Notes under the pieces: model-generated
The model's database searches: none
What the model saw: only the letters and a program-made list of their open reading frames with translations
Told to the model about the DNA's origin: nothing
NCBI GenBank assembly: GCA_036346355.1
Contig: CM070577.1
Location: 46,448,309-46,512,308, forward strand
Direction: 5' to 3'
DNA length: 64,000 nucleotides
Source of the DNA: Rhipidocladum racemiflorum
Taxonomy: Eukaryota; Streptophyta; Magnoliopsida; Poales; Poaceae
Translations under genes and position numbers: made by a program
In this document: in pieces, positions 35,823-45,821 of the stretch
Numbering within the stretch: the first letter of the stretch is position 1
Layout of the letters: each line of letters opens with the position of its first letter

Positions 35823-37971
35823 TGTAACACCCCGGCATCTAGTATGCCCGAATGCTACCAAACATAGGCTAAACAACACCTAAATACCACTAATAAAGAC
35901 AAATTACAGCAAAGGAGCAAATGCTAAAACCGAAAATTTCGGCAGCATCTCCTTTGTTTTAACATGATTTGAGGCAATAGCAATAACAGGCAAGTAATAT
36001 CATATCATAAGACATCTAAAGAAGCAATGTAAATGGAATAGCATCAACACAAGGCAATAATATCAAGTTCAACCACTCCATAAACTATAACGAAGCAAAT
36101 AAGGGACCCGACCACAATTTAATCCATACACCAAGATTCATGGCACTATTATTAAGGTCATGACTCAAAATTTGGTAAATGTGACTGGAACTACGTGAAG
36201 ATGTGTAGCTAATGCCCTTTCCTACATGCCGGTGTCATGGTACCTAAAAAAAACAACATAAACACAAGCGTGAGTTCATGGCTACAACAACTCACATCAT
36301 GTCTATCATCTCATTCATGATCACATATCATTTTCATCATCATTATGTATGCAATGCGATGCGATGCTCATGTCTCCTTGGAAACTCATACCAGTATGGT
36401 TGAGTACACACCCGTCGGTGTGCACCCTCTCCCCCCTTCCATTCCAAAGATGGAGGGTGCCTACTCCTCACTTCCAAACACCGCGGTGGATGGAATCACG
36501 ATGTAGGACTTACTCATTGGCTCTCCGGAATAGTCATAACTTTCTCACCGACCTTCCCCGGACTAGTTATGACTTTCTCACCGCCCGGGCCATGTATCAT
36601 GCCATGTATGCAAACATGCCAACATCATAAATAACTTTGTACATTAACACATGGCATCATAACATAATAAGCATATTCATCATATCAATGGTAAACATTT
36701 AAGCATGGCATGTGAACATATCATATATTCAACTTCAATCTCAACCAATCTAGAAAACTACAACCCGCTACCCATTCCAATACACTTGCCTCAACCACGG
36801 GCGGCGGATTGGCGAGACGTAGAGGGCACCCCCGGGGTTACAACACCTGCACATAGGCACCACACACTCAAAATCATGCCCACAAAACAATACACAAACA
36901 CTCTTCTACCCCGACTTCGCAAACTACCCGCACAACCCAAAAACAGAGGTTCTGTCCCGTCGGGACAGCAGATTTGCAACGAGCATAACTCGGGTTCTAC
37001 GACTCCGAATCGATTAAACAAGTACATCCTCGCGTAGCTTAGGAAATTTCCTAACTTTTTCTAAGTATATGGAAAAACTGATTCGGATTCTAAAGTGGTT
37101 TAATCTACAGAATACCATAATCTGTTCCAATCACGTTATAGATTTTAATACGTTCAGTAAAACTAGCATAACATTCAAAAGGCTGGGTGGAATTGGACGT
37201 TCTTTATACCCACTGAAAGGTATTGAAATTACCTACAACTTCTTCAATAGGCGGCCGACCAAATTCCGACTCTAAATTGGCGAAAACCCAAACCCTAGGT
37301 CGACTGCTCATGCTGCCCGAAACAGAGAACGTGGCAACTTCTAGATTTCATCTAATCTACTCAATTCCAGCACCACCAATTGATCTAAAAACATGATATT
37401 AACCCTTAGAACAGAACGTAGACCAACTCCATGGATCCCCGTGGCCATACCTTCGCCCGACGAACGAAAACCCAACGGATCTCCTCCCAGTTCTCGCGAT
37501 CTCCTTCCTTGCTCCAAATCCACCGGAGCTCCTCGTCGCGGAGCATTCCAATGGACGGATCTGCGGGGTGGTGAGGTGGATAACTCCCCTAGAGGCAGCA
37601 AGGGAGGTGGAGAGGGGAGGAGAGGGGTGGTGGCGCCTTGGGGGAAGATGGAGAGAAAGGGAAAGGGTGGAAGCGCATGGGGGGCTAGGGGGTGGCGGCT
37701 AGGGTTGGGAGAGGGAGTGGGGGCGCACCAAGGGGTGGGGGCCAGATTTGGCTGCCCAAAAGCCCCCCCCTTGGGCCCAAACCCTTCCACGGGAGGCCCA
37801 ACTCAAACCCCAAGGCCCAAAGTCCCCCGGAGAGGCCCAAACACCCGAAAACGGCCCAAAAACACGCTATAAACGGCATAACGTAAAGTTTTAACCTCCA
37901 TTTTCATATTTTATAAAGTTTTTGACCACAACATTCACATTTTATAAGATACAACACTCCGTGGTGTCACA
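35823..37971 (-). repeat. 5' LTR (2149 bp) of the LARD-like element
   Basis: The plus strand reads TGTAACACCCCGGC at the left and GTGGTGTCACA at the right. It differs from the partner by scattered substitutions, a 44-base deletion between two TTCAT words near 36277, and an extra 19 bases near 37840. The deleted 44 bases include the CTCAGTGATGAACTCAC-type word shared with the Tekay LTR. Confidence 0.92.
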
Positions 37972-37976
37972 AAGCT

Positions 37977-38600
37977 ATTGAAAGATTACAGAGTATCAAA
38001 CATATAAGCACAGTCGGGAAATATATTGACTACTTTGAGAAATGTGTGGAATTAGTCAAGAGAAATAATGCCTATTTACAACAGACATATTTATTGATTT
38101 GCTTCATTGGGGGACTCAAAGAAGAGATTAAGCATGATGTGAGTAGTCACCAACCAAAAGGTTTATTGGAAGCATATTTTGGTATGCAAAGTTGGAAGAG
38201 AAGGCAGTTGTTGCAAAAAGGGCTTGCCAATTGAGTGGAATTTTCAGGCAGAAGAGTTATGCTTCACAAAGACAGATAACCCCAAGAGTGCCTACTGCTA
38301 AAAAGAAGGAAAAACAAAAGGGAAGTCAACTGGAAACCAGTGAGAACTTATTGGCACTGTAAAGAGACATGGACCACAAGGCATAGCTAGAATTGTAAGG
38401 TTAGGAATGCTCTTCACACTTTGTTAATGCAAGGAGAAGAAGGAAATATGTTAACCAAAGAGAATGAAATCACTTCTGAACTGGTTGAGTTTGTTACTGC
38501 ACCAGGTAGTCCAGAGGATAAAACTAAGGTAGAAAACAAAGACCAACTCATGCAAATATCAGCTTATGAAGCTCATGGCATGCTAGGACCGGTGACATTT
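37977..38600 (+). pseudogene. gag: Reina-type gag, second part
   Basis: The frame reads RLQSIKHISTVGKYIDYFEK, then ELVKRNN, then LICFIGGLKEEIKHDV, the usual end of the gag core. A basic linker and a short acidic part follow. A zinc knuckle is not clear. It joins to the piece ending at 29320 across the 5-base target duplication AAGCT. Confidence 0.8.
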
Positions 38601-41327
38601 CTATGTTTGTGTGTATTGGAAGTAAACATGCTATAGCTCTAGCATACAGTGGAAGCACAAATTTGTTCATGGATTATGAATATGCTATGAAAAATGGGTA
38701 TTCTTTGATGTCTATGCCACTCAAGAAAGTGACAGTGGTAGGAGGTGGCGAATTGACTTTTAATTCTTAAGTTGAGAGACTACATTATGAAATCTAGAAT
38801 ATCATTTATCACCACTTCCAAATTGCGAAAGTTGGGAAATTATGACATCATTCTAGGGCATACTGGATATATGTTCACACCCCCATTGAACTTGATCTCA
38901 AGGAGAAATTGTTAACTATCAAAAAAGATGGGTAGCTAATTCAGTTCAAAAATTATACTCAACCCACATCTAACTATATCATCAATGCTGAACAGCTCCA
39001 GAAAATGGTTCAAAAAGGATAGGGGTTTTCTCATTCAAGTCACCCTATTAGCAAGTTAATGCTGAGAATCCGACACTTCCATAAATTAAGTACTTGATGT
39101 TATTCAGATGTATTTGCTGAAATGGATGGACTTTCACCTAGAAGACAATGTGACCATGTCATTCACCTAAAAGTAGGAACTGATCCACCCAATCTGAGCC
39201 CCCTACCGAGTATCTCACCGTCATAGGGATGCCTTGAAAGATAAAATCAAGAACTTGCTGAAGACTGGGGATATACGACCTAGTACTAGTCCTTACTCCT
39301 CTGTAGTAGTCATGGTGAGAAAGAAAGATGGAGCATGGAGAATGTGTGTGGGTTTTAGGCAATTGGATTCCTTAACTGTCAAGAACAAGTTTCCCATTCC
39401 TATAATTGAAGATTTACTTAATGTACTGCATGGAGTGACCATATTCTCCAAATTAGACTTAAGGTTTGGGTACAATCAAATACGAATGAAGGAAGAAGGC
39501 ATACCTAAAACAGGATTCAAAGCTCATTTGGGACATTATGAGTATACAGTAATGCCATTCGGATTGTCAGATGCACCTCCAACCTTCCAAACTTTAATGA
39601 ACAATTTCTTCGCTGAGTACTTAAGGAAATTTGTTTTGGTTTTCTTTGATGACATTCTCATTTATAGCAAGAACCCTAGAGAACATAAAGAGCATTTTAG
39701 GATTGCATTATAGTTGTTGAGAGATAACCAGTTAGTAGCAAAGAGGAACAAATGTGTTTTTATAGTTTCCACCATAGCGTTTCTCGGGCATGTCATTATT
39801 CATGAAGGGGTACCAACTAATCCAAAGAAGGTGGTAGATGTAATCAATTGGCCAAAACCAAACAACATCACCAAGCTGGGAGGATTCCTAGGGTTAACCA
39901 GGTAATATAGAAGATTTGTCCGAGGCTATGGTCAGATTTGCAGACCTCTATTTGAATTGTTGAAGGAGAATTTTAATTTGTGGCATTAGCAAATAATCTT
40001 TTGAGAAGATAAACCATATCATGAATTCCTGCTAGTGTTGGCACTGCCAGATTTCAACAAATCATTTCATTTGGAAACTGATGCAAGTGGATTAGGAATT
40101 GGGGCTATTATTATGCAGTTAGGTAGACCTATAGCATATTTCAGTAAAGCTTTAGGTGTGAGAGCATCAGCTAAATCCATATATAATAAGTAAGCTATCA
40201 CAATATTATAGGCACTAAAAAATGGAGGCATTACTTGCTTGGTAGCACTATGATCATAATCGATCAACAAAGCTTAAAGTTCATCACCACACAAAAGTTG
40301 GTAGAAGGAATACAGCATAAACTGATGTTGAAGCTTTTGGAGTTTGATTTCAAGATTGATTATAAGAAGGGCAAGGAGAATAAGGTGGCTGATACACTGT
40401 CCATAAAATATCATCAATTCAATGAGGCCGAATCCTGTGCTGCAATTACTTATGAACTACCATAATGGGTGAAAGACATCATGGCTAGTTATGTGTATGA
40501 CTCCAAGGTGACAAATCTTGGGGGAAATACAAACCAATCTTGATCCAAATCACAAATTCAAAGTAGAGGCTGACATCATCAAATACAAGGGCATAACATA
40601 TGTGGAGAGCAAAATGATCTTAGATCAGTACTGCTGGACACATTTCACAAATCAGTCTTGGGGTTCCATTCTAGTGTGAGAGCGACCTACCATCGACTAA
40701 AGAAGTTGTTTTATTGGCCCATCATGAGAAGGAATGTGGAATACTTTGTTAAGGAATGCCCATATGCCAGCTCACTAAATCGAAACATGTACATATCCCT
40801 AGCATGCTAAATCCCTTAGAAGTGCTAGAAATGGCTTGGACACATATCTCAATGGATTTCATCTAAGGACTTCCAAATTCTAAAGGGAAGGCAGTAATAT
40901 TGGTTGTGGTGGACCGATTTACTTAATATGCTCATTTTATGGCCTTGTCACACCCATATACAGTGCAGCAAGTAGCTTAGATCTTTATGGATAATATTTT
41001 TAGATTGCATGGCATGCCCATAGCTATTGTGACTGACCGGAATAGAGTCTTCACCAACAAATTATTCCAGGAGGTCTTTAAGCTACTCAAAGTCTTTCTC
41101 AGGTTCAGTACTATGTATCACCCACAAATCAATGGCCAAACCAAACATGTAAACCAGTGTTTGGAGGCTTACTTGCGGAGTATGGTGTTTCAGGATCCCA
41201 AGAAATGGCTAAGTTGGTTAACCATGGCTGAATGGTGGTACAACACTACCTACCACACCTCGCTAAAAATGACACCTTTCCAGGATTTATATGGGTATCG
41301 CCCTCCATAATTGGTCGAGATGTCCAT
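38600..41327 (+). pseudogene. pol: Reina-type pol: protease, RT, RNase H and most of integrase
   Basis: The protease site reads LAYSGSTNLF, with Tyr (38645-38647) where Asp is needed. RT at 39200-39720 is nearly whole, with RKKDGAWRMCVGFRQLD, FSKLDLRFGYNQIRM and FFDDILIYS. RNase H follows (FHLETDASGLGIGAI, then YKKGKENKVADTLS). Integrase has TYHRLKKLFYWP, ISMDFI, VTDRNRVF and GQTKHVNQCLE; the last should be GQTERVN, so the catalytic Glu is Lys (41143-41145). Many stops and frameshifts occur. It is split at 41327 by a solo LTR and resumes at 42928. Confidence 0.88.
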
Positions 41328-41332
41328 CCTAT

Positions 41333-42922
41333 TGTACGATCAAGGATAACCGACTAGAGGGGATGAATAGGAGGTTTTCAAAATTCTTGGCTCTAATTGT
41401 AATAAATTAAACAAGTAATACTAGAATTGAGAATTTTAACAATGAAGGCCTAAACGCTCAAGGTTTCGCTAAATGCACCAACAACCTAAGTCAAGTAAAT
41501 TATACAATCCTAGAACAAGGAACAAACACTAAATACACTAGGAACAAAAATTGCACAAGTAAATAATAGAAAGCAAACCATAAGAGAGAATAACACCAAG
41601 ATTTTTCCCGTGGTCTCGGAAACTTGCCAGTCTCCCCTAATCCATATCAAGGAAGCTTGATCCAATCAAGTCGGCTCCTTGCACAAATGAGCCTTCACTC
41701 AATCACTCATGGTAGCTCTTCCCTGCTTCAGGTAGGCAAGCTCCTTGCCTTCACAAATACCGGGCCTTCTCACAAGCTTATTTGAGAGGGTCTCCAGTTC
41801 TCCTGCCTCCAAGCTGTCTAGGAGGCTGCAACCTCCAAGAAAATAGACTTGACGCTTGCTTAAAGGGTTCGAGTGCTTCTAATGGCTTAATTAATGCAAT
41901 GCACTCAATTTGCTCTCAACAACTAACAATTTTGAAATTGAATCCACAAGAGTGTAGAGGGAGTTTCAAGGGCTTAGAATGCATTCAATGTTGTCACCGA
42001 CCAAACCCTTGGTGCAGGTGGGGGGGTTATTTACAACCCTCACCAAAAAACTAGCCGTTGGATGCTCTTTCTAGGAAAACTCGCCGAGTCCGACACTACC
42101 GGCCTCTGAGGGCCGGTAGTGCCAGCTAGAGCTCCAACGTTAGACCTAGTGCATTTAATGCACTTGGTTCTAGCCATTACCACCAACCCCCAAAGGTTCA
42201 GCACTACTACCAAAAATGGCCGGTAATGCCGCATTTTCAAATAGGCAGATGTGGGGTCTTTTGGAAAAAGAGTATCGAGGTTATTAGGGCGGTACTGCCG
42301 CTCGACCAGCAGTATCTCTCCACACGGCCAGTAGTGCCACTCAAGGCCAAGGCACAAAAATACTGCTCTTTGTAAAATAAGTGCCGCCATGTTAGGGGCA
42401 GTACTGCCGCTCACCCAGAAGTACCGCTCCACACGACCGGTAGTGCCAGCCACCGAAGAACACAAAATTCAGGCTTTCTGTTAAATAGCTACCACCACCT
42501 AGTGGACAGTACTGCCACTCCACCAGTAATAATGCTCCTAGGGGTCGGTAGTGTCATGTTTTAAAGGAAAGCAAGAATTTTAGCAAGATCTTGATGCAAA
42601 TGAAAAAGGTATGAGTTGTCACAATAATTGAGCCATTTAGATGCAATTATTTTCAAGATACTAATCAAGTCCCCTAAATAGTACGGCATCTAACCTAGCA
42701 ACTCTCTCCAAACACCGAGATCGGCAAAATGCTATAAAAAGATCCTTAATTTTTATACGTTGATGTTTAGCTTGACTTCGAATAGGGACTCATGTTATTG
42801 CTTTTCGTATTCTGTTGACGGGGGCCAACCACCTTTTGCACACTCAACGCAAAATGTTAATCACAAATATTGATTTTCATTAATTACCAAAACCACACAA
42901 AATTGGAGGCCTAGATACTTCA
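41333..42922 (-). mobile_element. Solo copia LTR (1590 bp), TSD CCTAT, same family as the LTR at 25357
   Basis: It runs from TGTACGATCAAGG to GATACTTCA, with CCTAT at 41328-41332 and 42923-42927, and Reina integrase on both sides. Its start resembles the copia LTR at 25357 (GATC..GGATAACC, GAGGGGATGAATAGG), which gives the family and the minus orientation. The CGGTAGTGCCG-type cluster lies at 42090-42560. A solo LTR arises by recombination between the two LTRs of a full copy. Confidence 0.9.
42090..42560. repeat. CGGTAGTGCCG-type motif cluster in solo copia LTR
   Basis: The words include ACACTACCGGCC, GGCCGGTAGTGCC, GGCGGTACTGCCGCTC (twice in similar form), AGAAGTACCGCTCC, GACCGGTAGTGCC and GGTCGGTAGTGTC. 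The spacing suggests a compound unit of about 65-130 bases repeated three times. Confidence 0.8.
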
Positions 42923-42927
42923 CCTAT

Positions 42928-43440
42928 GCAATGTGTCAGATAAAGCTAAGGTGATAATTGAGGAAAAGGATGAAATGTTGAAGAAGCTTAAGGAGAATTT
43001 GAACAAGGCACAAAATCGGATCAAGAAGTTTGCTGACAAGCTAAGAACAAAAAAGGAATTTTGAAGTAGGAGACATGGTCTATTTGAAGATGCAACCTTA
43101 ATGACAAAGTGCATTTCGGTTGACGGGATCCTTGAAACTCATATCTAAGTATTATGGGCCTTTTAGAGTGATGAACATGATTGGGACAGTAGCCTACCGA
43201 CTACAACTACCTCAAGAAGCTAGCATTAATCCTGTTCTCCATGTCAGTCAACTCAAGAAACATGTGGGGCACAATGTAATTCCATTCCCAGTGCTACCAT
43301 TAGTGGATGTTGAAGGTAGAGTAAAAGCTGAGCCAATTGCAATTTTGGACAAAAGAATTGTGCCAAGAAATGGTGTTGTTGTGACTCAATGGCTTATTCA
43401 TTGGCTGAATTTGTTAGGGCCTTTTATCTAGAATACTTTC
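42928..43440 (+). pseudogene. pol: Reina-type pol C-terminal part
   Basis: It reads LKENLNKAQNRIKKFADK, VGDMVYLKMQP, KYYGPFRVMNMIGTVAYRLQ, NPVLHVSQLKKHVGHN, then VVTQWLIHW. These are the integrase C-terminal and chromodomain-like parts. Stop codons follow KEF and the QP of YLKMQP. Confidence 0.87.
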
Positions 43441-43486
43441 CTTGAATTCAAGCCTTGAGCACAAGTTCTTGTATAAAAGGGGCCAT

Positions 43487-43930
43487 TGTCATGGCTAGCA
43501 AGAAGAGGAAGAAAACAAGAGAAGTTAGCAGAGTTTGTACCGGTTTGGTGACTTCACATAAGTGATCATCAAAGGCTAGAGATAATCCGAGATCAAAGGA
43601 AGGTCCATCCAATGGTCAAATGACAATAAATAGAAGTTATCAAAAACGAATGACGAAACACTTTTGTGGCTACTTCCCATTTCACTGCACACACTCTGTT
43701 CTTACCGCATCACTTTTTGTTAAGAGTAATTCGATGTAAAACGTTGGGGGTATAAAGCCCAATTATGATGGAAAATGGAATGCTATGAACATTCCGCATA
43801 TTCTAGTGTCTCTTTTAGTTGTAGTGTAGAACCCTAGTTCCAGTCCTTTCCGTTGTGATTTGTTCGTTTCTGTTGCGATCCGTGAACGTTTCAATTCCAT
43901 CTTTAGTTGGATTCGAATTGGGTCCTGACA
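43487..43930 (+). repeat. 3' LTR (444 bp) of the Reina-like element
   Basis: It starts TGTCATGGCTAGC after the purine tract AAAAGGGGCCAT (43475-43486) and ends GGGTCCTGACA, giving the inverted ends TGTCA/TGACA. A short LTR fits Reina. No matching 5' LTR is present. Confidence 0.88.
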
Positions 43931-44565
43931 CCCTTTCCATCGGGGCCCCTCTCCCTCAAAGAACAGTCTTTCACAAAGAAGTCCTGCAACAGACAAGGAT
44001 TAATTGAGTTACTTGTTCGGAGTCTTTTCAGCGCTAATCTAGAGAGATGGGGAGGCATGGAGGAACATGCGCTTCATGATCTAATCTCTTTTAACTTGTC
44101 TTTTGCTTGCGGTATGATGCTTCCTGTTTACTTCGTCAAAGCAAATCAGCCCCTATTTTTTGTTGTTTACAGAAATGATAGAGAGCGTGTTATTGATGCA
44201 AGAGATGAGCTCCACCAGATGTTGAACAATGTATTATCACACTGCAATATTATTTTATTTCCACGGAATAAAAAACGTTGTCTACACATAGATTAATGTT
44301 ACCAATCATAAATGGCCTCTAGTTTTAAGACTATTCAGCCAGGATTTACCATGGACTTTGCACTTTATTCTTTTGGCCATCGGTGGGCATGTAAGAATAC
44401 CTATCTGAGTGCCAGTGTGTGCAGCTCGTTACTATTGGTAAGTAATGATTTAAAAAGCTTAGTTTAGTTCTGATGTAAGTAATGGCCGGCTGTACTAAAT
44501 TTCAATAGTGTGATCATCTAATGAGTAATATCAAAAGCGAAAGAACATCAATTGTGATCGGTCGC
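43931..44565. other. Low-copy-looking stretch holding an ARF exon fragment
   Basis: Apart from the exon-like piece at 44173-44229 I see no recognisable gene or repeat. The sequence has a balanced, intron-like composition. Confidence 0.5.
44173..44229 (+). pseudogene. Single exon-like fragment of an ADP-ribosylation factor (ARF) gene
   Basis: The 57 bases encode NDRERVIDARDELHQMLNN, nearly the strongly conserved NDRERVVEARDELHRMLNE segment of ARF small GTPases, which act in vesicle budding. It is bounded on the left by a T-rich tract and CAG (44170-44172) and on the right by GTATTA, as a real exon would be. Neighbouring ARF exons (switch II WDVGGQ, the NKQD box) are not found upstream to the Reina LTR or downstream to the SINE. 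It is therefore an isolated fragment in intron-bearing form, from a DNA-level capture or a broken gene copy, not a processed retrocopy. A longer open frame from 43907 covers it but does not match ARF elsewhere. Confidence 0.75.
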
Positions 44566-44581
44566 AAGTATCATGCAAGCT

Positions 44582-44783
44582 GAGGACTGAGCTTAGCTCC
44601 GTTGGCCAAGGCGCAGGTGAGCGTCTCGCCCGCCCAGGTCCAAGCTCCGCTCGACCTGTGCGCTCACGAGGGCTGGTGCAGGCACGACGTGTGTGTGGGG
44701 CGTGTGTGTGGGTCTGTAGGCTAGCTATTCTTCTCCTTTTTTTAATAAATGTCAGAGCTCTGGCTAATTTTTTTTTAAAAAAA
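44582..44783 (+). mobile_element. tRNA-derived SINE (202 bp) with 16-bp TSD
   Basis: It is flanked by AAGTATCATGCAAGCT at 44566-44581 and 44784-44799. Near its start it has an A-box-like TTAGCTCCGTTGGCCAAGG, and about 40 bases on a B-box-like CCAGGTCCAAGCTCC. It ends in a T run followed by an A run. This is the layout of a pol III transcribed plant SINE mobilised by LINE machinery. Confidence 0.92.
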
Positions 44784-44799
44784 AAGTATCATGCAAGCT

Positions 44800-44967
44800 A
44801 ACGTAATCTATCGTGTTGGTTTTCTCTCTAGATCAATGACTTGGTCATTCTATGTTGATGACAACGACTTGGGAATTGGTAAGGCATCAAAAGACAGATA
44901 GGATTTCACAATTCCTCGAGCTCCCAAAGATACAAAATCAAGTTCTCCTATCTGGTTTTGCTTATTG
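44800..44967. other. Flanking DNA between SINE and solo LTR
   Basis: It contains TTTTCTCTCTAG followed by ATCAATGACTTGG (44820-44838), which looks like a splice acceptor and exon start, but I recognise no protein. It joins across the solo LTR to 45822. Confidence 0.35.
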
Positions 44968-44972
44968 CATAT

Positions 44973-45816
44973 GTCGGCATAAGAGCCAACAGACACCTTC
45001 GGATCGGGTGTATATGAAGTTCGAACAGGGGGCTTTTGTGGAGATCGCTCGAAAGATGGAAGAAAGGAATCAATGGTGAAGCTCGCAAGGGGACGCTGGG
45101 ATTTTTCCAAGTTCGGGCCATCCTCAAGAGTAATAGCCCTAGTCCTGCTTATGTGTTCTTGCTTGTGTTCTTGGTGAAACTAAGACAATCCCAACCGATG
45201 GAACCGCTCTCCAGAGGTTGAAGAACGGAATCGAATTAATCGAACCCCTTCTCCCATGCACCCCGGCTCCCTTTTATACTTGGGCTGGCTAGGGTGCATG
45301 GGAGCTTACATCAGTGTACCACACTTATTACACTGTCATACTGCATTTAATGCACCTGTCACTATTCTTGCGTCACACTTAATGCTCTGACATAGCCGAC
45401 TTCACCCCGGCCTCGGGCCCCGCGTGCCTGCCGGCTCCGCCCACCTCGCTAGGGGGATTTCGCCGTGATGTCACCCGTAATAAATGCGCGTGTTGGGAAC
45501 ATGCGCCGTCACACTGTGGCCTTCATTACCCGCATTAATGCACACGATACGCATTAAATGCTTTTGATCCTCTGTGTGGTGGCACAGACCACTAGGTGGC
45601 CTCGGGAGCTGAGCGCCAGCGGCGTGGCCTAGACGCCACCTGTCCGCTGGGCGACCACCACACTAACCGCCAGCGGTGTGGCCTGGACGCCACCTGTCCG
45701 CTGGGCGATCACCTTGCTGACCGCCAGTGCGTGGCCTAAACGCCACCTGTCCGCTAGGCGATCATCTTGTACCCTTACTGCGGTAAGTGGGCACCCTGGT
45801 GTAGAATACACCGACA
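44973..45816 (-). mobile_element. Solo LTR with TGTCGG...CCGACA ends
   Basis: The two ends are inverted (TGTCGG / CCGACA). CATAT stands at 44968-44972 and 45817-45821; the final T of the left copy also serves as the first base of the LTR, so one base was lost or shared. On the minus strand a TATAAAAGG-like box lies at 45282-45270, preceded by three tandem GC-rich units. No coding sequence is present. The family is not assigned. Confidence 0.78.
45605..45762. repeat. ~54-bp tandem repeat, three copies, in the solo LTR
   Basis: The unit contains CGCCAGCGGTGTGGCCTGG, then ACGCCACCTGTCCGCTGGGC. Copies begin near 45611, 45667 and 45721. It lies upstream of the TATA-like box in the LTR orientation. 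Confidence 0.85.
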
Positions 45817-45821
45817 CATAT

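Larger units (their letters stand above)
29321..37971 (-). mobile_element. LARD-like non-autonomous LTR retrotransposon (8651 bp), TSD AAGCT
   Basis: Two long similar LTRs (29321-31495 and 35823-37971) enclose 4327 bp of almost non-coding DNA. AAGCT flanks both ends (29316-29320 and 37972-37976), and the two halves of Reina gag join across it. On the minus strand a primer binding site follows the right LTR and a purine tract precedes the left LTR, so the element is structurally complete. The only coding trace is a chromodomain tail near the purine tract. Large retrotransposon derivatives move with proteins supplied by relatives; a Tekay-type chromovirus is the likely donor here (inference). 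Confidence 0.93.
28470..43930 (+). mobile_element. Reina-like Ty3/gypsy element, 5' end lost, split by two insertions
   Basis: Gag starts near 28475 and resumes after the LARD-like insertion at 37972. Protease, RT, RNase H and integrase follow to 41327. After the solo copia LTR the integrase tail runs from 42928 to about 43440, and the 3' LTR lies at 43487-43930. The FFDD active site of RT and the closing part of integrase fit the Reina lineage of chromoviruses. The 5' LTR and primer binding site are absent, apparently lost at the copia border near 28454. All coding parts are decayed. Confidence 0.82.

Noticed and set aside
43907..44296. 129-residue frame treated as one gene
   Set aside because: It starts inside the Reina LTR and only the 57-base ARF-like exon is convincing. 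The rest does not match ARF.
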